From contig NC_132807.1 of assembly GCF_048594095.1 (NCBI RefSeq), positions 16,366,248-16,430,247 on the forward strand: a DNA stretch of 64,000 bases. The letters run 5' to 3'. Numbering within the stretch: the stretch's first letter is position 1; each line of letters begins with the position of its first letter. The stretch is from Paramormyrops kingsleyae (lineage: Eukaryota; Chordata; Actinopteri; Osteoglossiformes; Mormyridae). Both the position numbers and the translations under genes were made by a program. The notes beneath the pieces are model-generated. The model did no database searches and was not told the DNA's origin. It worked only from the letters and a program-made list of their open reading frames with translations. Positions 58,893-64,000 of the stretch are shown in pieces.

Positions 58893-59180
58893 TCCATCCA
58901 TCACCGTAACCGCTTAATGCCTAACGGGTTCGCGTGGGTTTCCGCCGGGGGTCCGGTTTCCTCCCACAGTCCAAAAATGTGCACGATAAGTTAATTGGCG
59001 AATCTAACTTGGCCCCGTAATTTTGTGAGTGTGAGTGTGTGCGCCCTGCGGTGTGTTGATGACTGCCCAGGGTTGGTTCCTGCCTGCCCCCATTGTTCCC
59101 GGGATAGACTCCGGCACCCCCCCCCCCCCCTCCGCGACCCCAGTTGGGATTAAGCGGTTACGGTGATGAATGGATGGATA
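58893..59180. repeat. Dispersed repeat with inverted ends
   Basis: TCACCGTAACCGCTTAAT at 58,901-58,918 is the exact reverse complement of 59,149-59,166, with CCATCCAT/GATGGATGG beyond each arm. The interior shows the common fish repeat in antisense (GTCCGGTTTCCTCCCACAGT, GTGCGCCCTGCGGTGTG, GGGATAGACTCCGGCACC) and a poly-C run near 59,117-59,130. It lies in the 5' UTR intron of tcp11l1. Confidence 0.75.
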
Positions 59181-59459
59181 TTACTACGTTTCTGTAGTAT
59201 ACCAATATTTGTAAGTTATGTAGCTTATGGAGCATATACAATAACTTAATTGTGTAATATCATGCTGGAGATGCCAAATAGTGTGTGTAACTGCAGGCAG
59301 TGTACTGTTAAGTTTCGAAATATTTTATTATAGTTGTATTTGCATATGTATGATAGTGTAATAATCTGATACCATAAACACGATATACATTGATCAGCTG
59401 TAGAAGGACCCTGTGTTTTCTTCAGTTTTGTCAACAGCATTCCTTGGCAGAAGACAAGC

Positions 59460-62400
59460 ATGCCAAACTCCACTGATAAGCCCAGTGAAGAAGAGCAACA
59501 GAAAGACTCCGGCCAGGCTGTGGGGGGCGCTGATGCCCATGAGCCGTCTGAGCAGTCCCTCAGAAAGAGGGATCGCCAAAGCACGCCGCACTGTAAGCGG
59601 TACTCTCACATACCTTATCACAGCTTAACTGTTGTCTGAAACTGTTGTGCATTACAGACCTGGCAGAAGAGTAGCCATGACCCAAGCAAATCAAACTATT
59701 TCCGTAGTGTATATCACATATCAAAGGTCCTTAATCCATGTGGTGTGGTCTCCTCCACCTCCTGCTGCTCCTGTCTGTGGCTCAGTGTTCATCTCATGTG
59801 ATGTCTGCGTGTCCCTCACAGCCAGCCCCCCCCGCTTCGTGTCGGTAGAGGAGTTAATGGAAACTGCTAAAGGCGTCACCAACCTGGCCCTGGCCCATGA
59901 GATCGTGGTGAATGGCAGCTTTCAGGTGAAGCCCACACAGCCTGCAGAGGGCAGGTAAGGCTTGGAGACACCAGAAAGGGTCAGAAATGTTCTGCATGAA
60001 GAAACATTTGAAGTAGGCTTTAGTTATTAGGGTTTAGTTAGTTATAATTTAAATAATATAGGTGAATGATAAACGGTAAAATTAATCTTGGTTTCATAGT
60101 TTCTGCCACCACAAGTTCTGCTATGTATGTATTTAAAATTCTTTGCTGTTATTGTGGCATCTGATGCCGAACGATATCTATGGACAATAAAATGTCCCAC
60201 TAGTTTGCAGAAGAGAGTGAAGGACATAATGCACAGAGCATTCTGGGACTGCCTGGAAGCTCAGCTGAAGGAGGACCCGCCGATGTATGACCACGCCATC
60301 AAGCTTCTGGGAGAGATCAAGGAGGTGCACTGTCCTCCAGCATCGTATATTATAGTCATTATAATTGGCAACACAAGTTAATACATAGAGATCATTCAAT
60401 GTAATAAATAATAATAAAATACACAGAACTGCAGAACACAGAATAGAGTATGAAATCAATATGCAAGTAATAACTAAATAAGAGTGCAATCTTTTTAATA
60501 AATTAAAAGCGGTAGGTTAAAAGTAGAGGGAACTAAATAAAAGTGAAAGTATTGTGGCAGTATTACAAAGACAAAGGAAAGTAAACTGATTTTTTGTATA
60601 GAGATAATGGCATCTATCTTACCGTCTAATGGGTGACCTGGAAGCCTGGAGAAAGAATGAACAGATCAGGGTTAATCCTGACTTTTCTGTGAGAGTGAGG
60701 GCATCCACAGGCTGTTAGTGCAAATGTGCTTGGTTGGTAGGCGAAACCTGGCATCTCCTCCCCATTGAGAGAAGCTATAGGTTAATCGCTCAGATTTCAC
60801 CCCCCGCTGTACCTGTCACCAAGGCGACATCCAGTTACACATATAGGCTGCGGTGATGAAGGGCCAGGCATTGTGGTCAGTGAGCAGGTACCTTTTCCAT
60901 CTCCATCTCTGTACCCAAATCCAGGTGACCCCCCTCTTACCCGACACCTTTACCCACCCTCCGCCGTTCACAGACGCTGCTGTCCTTCCTGCTGCCAGGA
61001 CATAGGCGCCTGCGGAACCAGATCGAGGAGGGACTCGACCTGGCCCTGATCCAGCAGCAGGCTGAGAAAGGCACCCTGGACATCAATAATGTGGCTGAGT
61101 TCATCATTGGCATGATGGGGATGTTGTGCGCCCCATCTCGAGATGAGGAGATTCAGAAGCTGCGGGCCATCACAGGCATTGTGCCCCTGTTCAGGTATGA
61201 CAGTGTCACAAGAATGATTGCAACAGCATAAGCAGTTCTTCCTGATGCTTTTTGTGTGTTTTTAAACTCTCTCGCCATCTCTGGTTAACTTAAACAGTTT
61301 GGAGTATTTAATACTATAATAAAACTTACCTTAGTTATTTTTATGGATTTTTGTTACTGTGTTCCTGGACACATGGATGGATGACCTGTGTGGAAAATGG
61401 AAAGATAGATGGACTTTATGGTCATGAGTACATGCAAGAACATTGAAAAAAAACAGCATGATCACTTTTCTTGTTGCCTTTGCATTATATGAATGTTATG
61501 AGATTTGTCTGATGTGTAAGATGTGATTGAATGGTCATTTTGTGGTTGGCGACACAGGGCCATTTTCCAAGTGCTGGACCTGATGAAGATTGACATGGCC
61601 AATTTTGCCGTCAGCAGCATCCGGCCACACCTCGTGCAGCAGTCAGTCGAGTATGAGCGGAAAAAATTCCAGGAGTTCCTCGATAAACAGCCTAGTGAGG
61701 AACTTCTGCTTTTTGTCAGTCGTGCTTCTTTTCAGACGTGAGAAATCACAATCAGAATGCAAAATGCTGCTGTCCAGCTGTTATTGACCCACTAAAGCCA
61801 TCGGTACTAAACTAGTGTAATATTTTCAAAATATTTAATCCTGAAAGTAAAATATTTAGCAGTGACTTCCATTATGATTGTGTTACCACAGTAAACAGTT
61901 GTTTTGCACCAGTGTTGTTTCCATGTACAGATTCCTGGAACGACCCGTGAAGTATGCTGCTCTTTTCAGATGCCCTCGATTTCACCCAGAACTGGCTTCA
62001 GGACACAGCCAAAGTCCTGCTCAACTGCAGGTGGGAGGAGCAGGGCCCTGGGGTGGAGGCTGCTGCCCCCAGAGCCTCTATGCTGCCCCCCCTCAGCCTA
62101 CATAATCATGCTTACCTGCGTTTGCTCAAGTGGGACCATGCTGCCGCGCCCTTCCCTGAGGTACACGACAGGCCACAGATAGCGGGAGAGCTCAGCATAA
62201 GAATCAGGGTCCATTTAAGTGTTCTGGTTACACTGTAGTGCACAAGAGTTTGTGTGTGTATTAGTTTGGTGTCTCAAAAGGAAGTTCTAAGGAGGATGAT
62301 TGAGGCCAAAGGTCAAGAAGCCATATTTGATGTAAGAGATTTGTGAAATAGGGATGCAAGCACATTCCAGATACTCAGCTAGTAAACTCTGGTGTGCTAT

Positions 62401-64000
62401 TATAAACACAGTTGAAATTGTAATAAGGAAACAAAAAGAGAGGCTTTTGAACTTTCTTTGTAAATACATGGCAAGTTTGACTCATACAAGGTGTCTAATT
62501 AGAGATTAAGCTTAGCCAGTATTCTATCGTTAGGTCATTTGCACAAAACTCGTGCAAGTATTTTTTTGGCTAAGCTACATGTTTATGTGTATTTGTTGAG
62601 TGTTGCATCATATCATGTAATCAGGAAATTACAGAGGATGATTCTCTCCCCCCCCCCCACCCTGTGCGGGTTACAGACCCTCCTGATGGACCAGAGCCGC
62701 TTTCAGGAGATGCAGCTGGAGCTGGAGCAGCTGGGCGTGACAGCGGCAGTGCTGCTCGTTGTCTACAACAGTGCTGGCGCCGCTTTGACGGGTCTGCCCG
62801 ACCTCATGAGGCGGCTGAAGAGCGCCGCCCTGGTGCTGCTGGCGGCAATGCACTCTCCGTAAGAGCAAGGCACACACCTTACTAGAGAAATACCAAGCGA
62901 AGCAAGTCAGAAACAAAGAATTCATAAAGCAGATGCTCTGTAAGGCTGGGTGTGTCATGTTGTGTTATAAAATATATCAGTTATCATCATATCTGGAAAT
63001 TTGATCAGCTTGGCAGCTGTCTTCAGGATCCTGAGGGTGAAAAGCAGCCTAAGGCACTGGCTGCCTCTCACTGTCAGCCAGCTGCAGTATGGTTGCACTC
63101 ACATATGCAACAGCTTATTTGACTTAAGAAATCCAGTTAATATTTCAAAAGGGTCCAACAGCAAGAAACCCAAGGGGTTAGCAATCTGTTTTGGTATTAC
63201 ATAAGTATTTCATAAAAATGTCATACCTTAGTGAGACATTGGTGAAAAAATAGCTTACTAGGCCACCAGCGTCCAGTCATATCAGTGCTCCTCGAGTTGG
63301 TTAAAAATGATTCATACAAAGCAGCTGCCCCCTAGTGGTAAGTTTATTAATTAGACTCTCGTCCTGGATTTTTAAAGAAGTTCAGTATTGTATTTTTACT
63401 CCCTTCTAAGGTGTGTTTAAATTTAATGGACGCATTTGTTTAAATTTATCTGTCTCTCTCCAGCTCCTTTGAAGCTGAGGAGGTCTTTTCCACCATAGCA
63501 GAGAAGATGTGCGCAGAGGTTGCAAGCTGTCTGGTCCAGCATAGCTTCTCTCCGCTCTCCCCTGATGGCCAGCGTGCCCTGAAGGGTCAGATCACTGCAG
63601 TCCGATGTCCAGACAACTCCATTCGCAAACTTATCGGTACATTTTTCTTCTGGTGATTACTGCAGTAGTAGTACCCCTTTACAATAAGGCTCCCTGTTGC
63701 CACTTGTAAATGGTAGTAACTCAAAAATAATAAAAAAAAAAACTGCTTATAATTACCATATATAATATCCATAAGTAACATTTTATAAATCATTATTAGA
63801 CAATTTAACTTTATTATAAACCATTCATAAACCCTTTATAAGGGTAGTCTTATTGCAAGGTGTTACTGTAGTAGTTGTACCATATTAACATTTAATGAGT
63901 GGTAGAGTTAGTACCAATGATCTAACCATTACAAATGTTACATGTATTATATTTAAACATTCCCCTGTGCCAGACTCGCGTATCCACACCTTCCTGCTGG
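59460..64000 (+). CDS. tcp11l1: T-complex 11-like 1 protein (5' part)
   Basis: Nine exons so far: 59460-59592 (ATG), 59822-59954, 60204-60324, 60974-61194, 61558-61694, 61970-62160, 62677-62858, 63464-63636 and 63974 to the window end. Phases all agree and give 439 residues of an expected 500 or so; the end lies beyond 64,000. After a polar, acidic N-terminus (MPNSTDKPSEEEQQKDSG) the TCP11 domain begins near residue 45: PPRFVSVEELMETAKGVTNL, AFWDCLEAQLKEDPPMYDHA, FIIGMMGMLCAPSRDEEI, SSIRPHLVQQSVEYERKKFQ, YLRLLKWDHAAAPFPE and TLLMDQSRFQEMQLELEQL. These match vertebrate TCP11L1 more closely than TCP11 or TCP11L2, and the locus agrees. The family's biochemical role is not established; TCP11 itself is tied to sperm function. 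Exon 3 uses the acceptor CCCACTAG rather than the nearer TTTGCAG, because only that keeps frame and the SLQKRVKD match. Confidence 0.95.

Noticed and set aside
60200..60215. Acceptor TTTGCAG at 60,210 for tcp11l1 exon 3
   Set aside because: It would break the reading frame; the upstream ACTAG at 60,203 keeps phase and restores the conserved SLQKRVKD.

Overview
The window is vertebrate nuclear DNA, most likely from a teleost or other ray-finned fish. It holds intron-rich genes with GT-AG splicing, Tc1/mariner, hAT-like and Harbinger-like DNA transposons, LINE fragments, tRNA-derived SINEs and long minisatellites. Gene content and order match the human 11p13 neighbourhood: EIF3M, CCDC73, PRRG4, QSER1, DEPDC7, TCP11L1. 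Only ccdc73 lies on the minus strand.

Layout: 1-5,443 is the 3' two thirds of eif3m (+). 5,444-7,300 is the short convergent spacer. 7,301-25,040 is ccdc73 (-), whose introns hold a 45-bp minisatellite, a solo-LTR-like element, a LINE split by a Tc1 element that itself carries a MITE, and a hAT remnant. 25,041-27,133 separates the divergent ccdc73 and prrg4 starts and contains a 61-bp-arm fold-back repeat. 27,134-33,610 is prrg4 (+), with a transposon-filled third intron. 35,093-48,772 is qser1 (+), with a 3.6-kb serine/glutamine-rich exon and a 43-bp minisatellite in intron 1. 51,407-57,632 is depdc7 (+). 59,460-64,000 is tcp11l1 (+), which runs off the right edge.

Exon models were built by hand from splice consensus, reading-frame phase and remembered family sequences. 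In the five models other than ccdc73, all listed internal junctions are phase-consistent. The ccdc73 model is also phase-consistent but contains one optional 42-bp exon, one exon with a weak donor, and perhaps one missed short exon.

The genes are not an operon or a pathway. Their products are a translation initiation subunit (eIF3m), a coiled-coil protein (CCDC73), a vitamin-K-dependent Gla membrane protein (PRRG4), a DNA-methylation-protecting nuclear protein (QSER1), a DEP-domain signalling protein (DEPDC7) and a TCP11-family protein (TCP11L1). The interest lies in conserved linkage, transposon archaeology, the tandem repeats, and a few unexplained exon-like or promoter-like signals. I found no clearly novel biological system.
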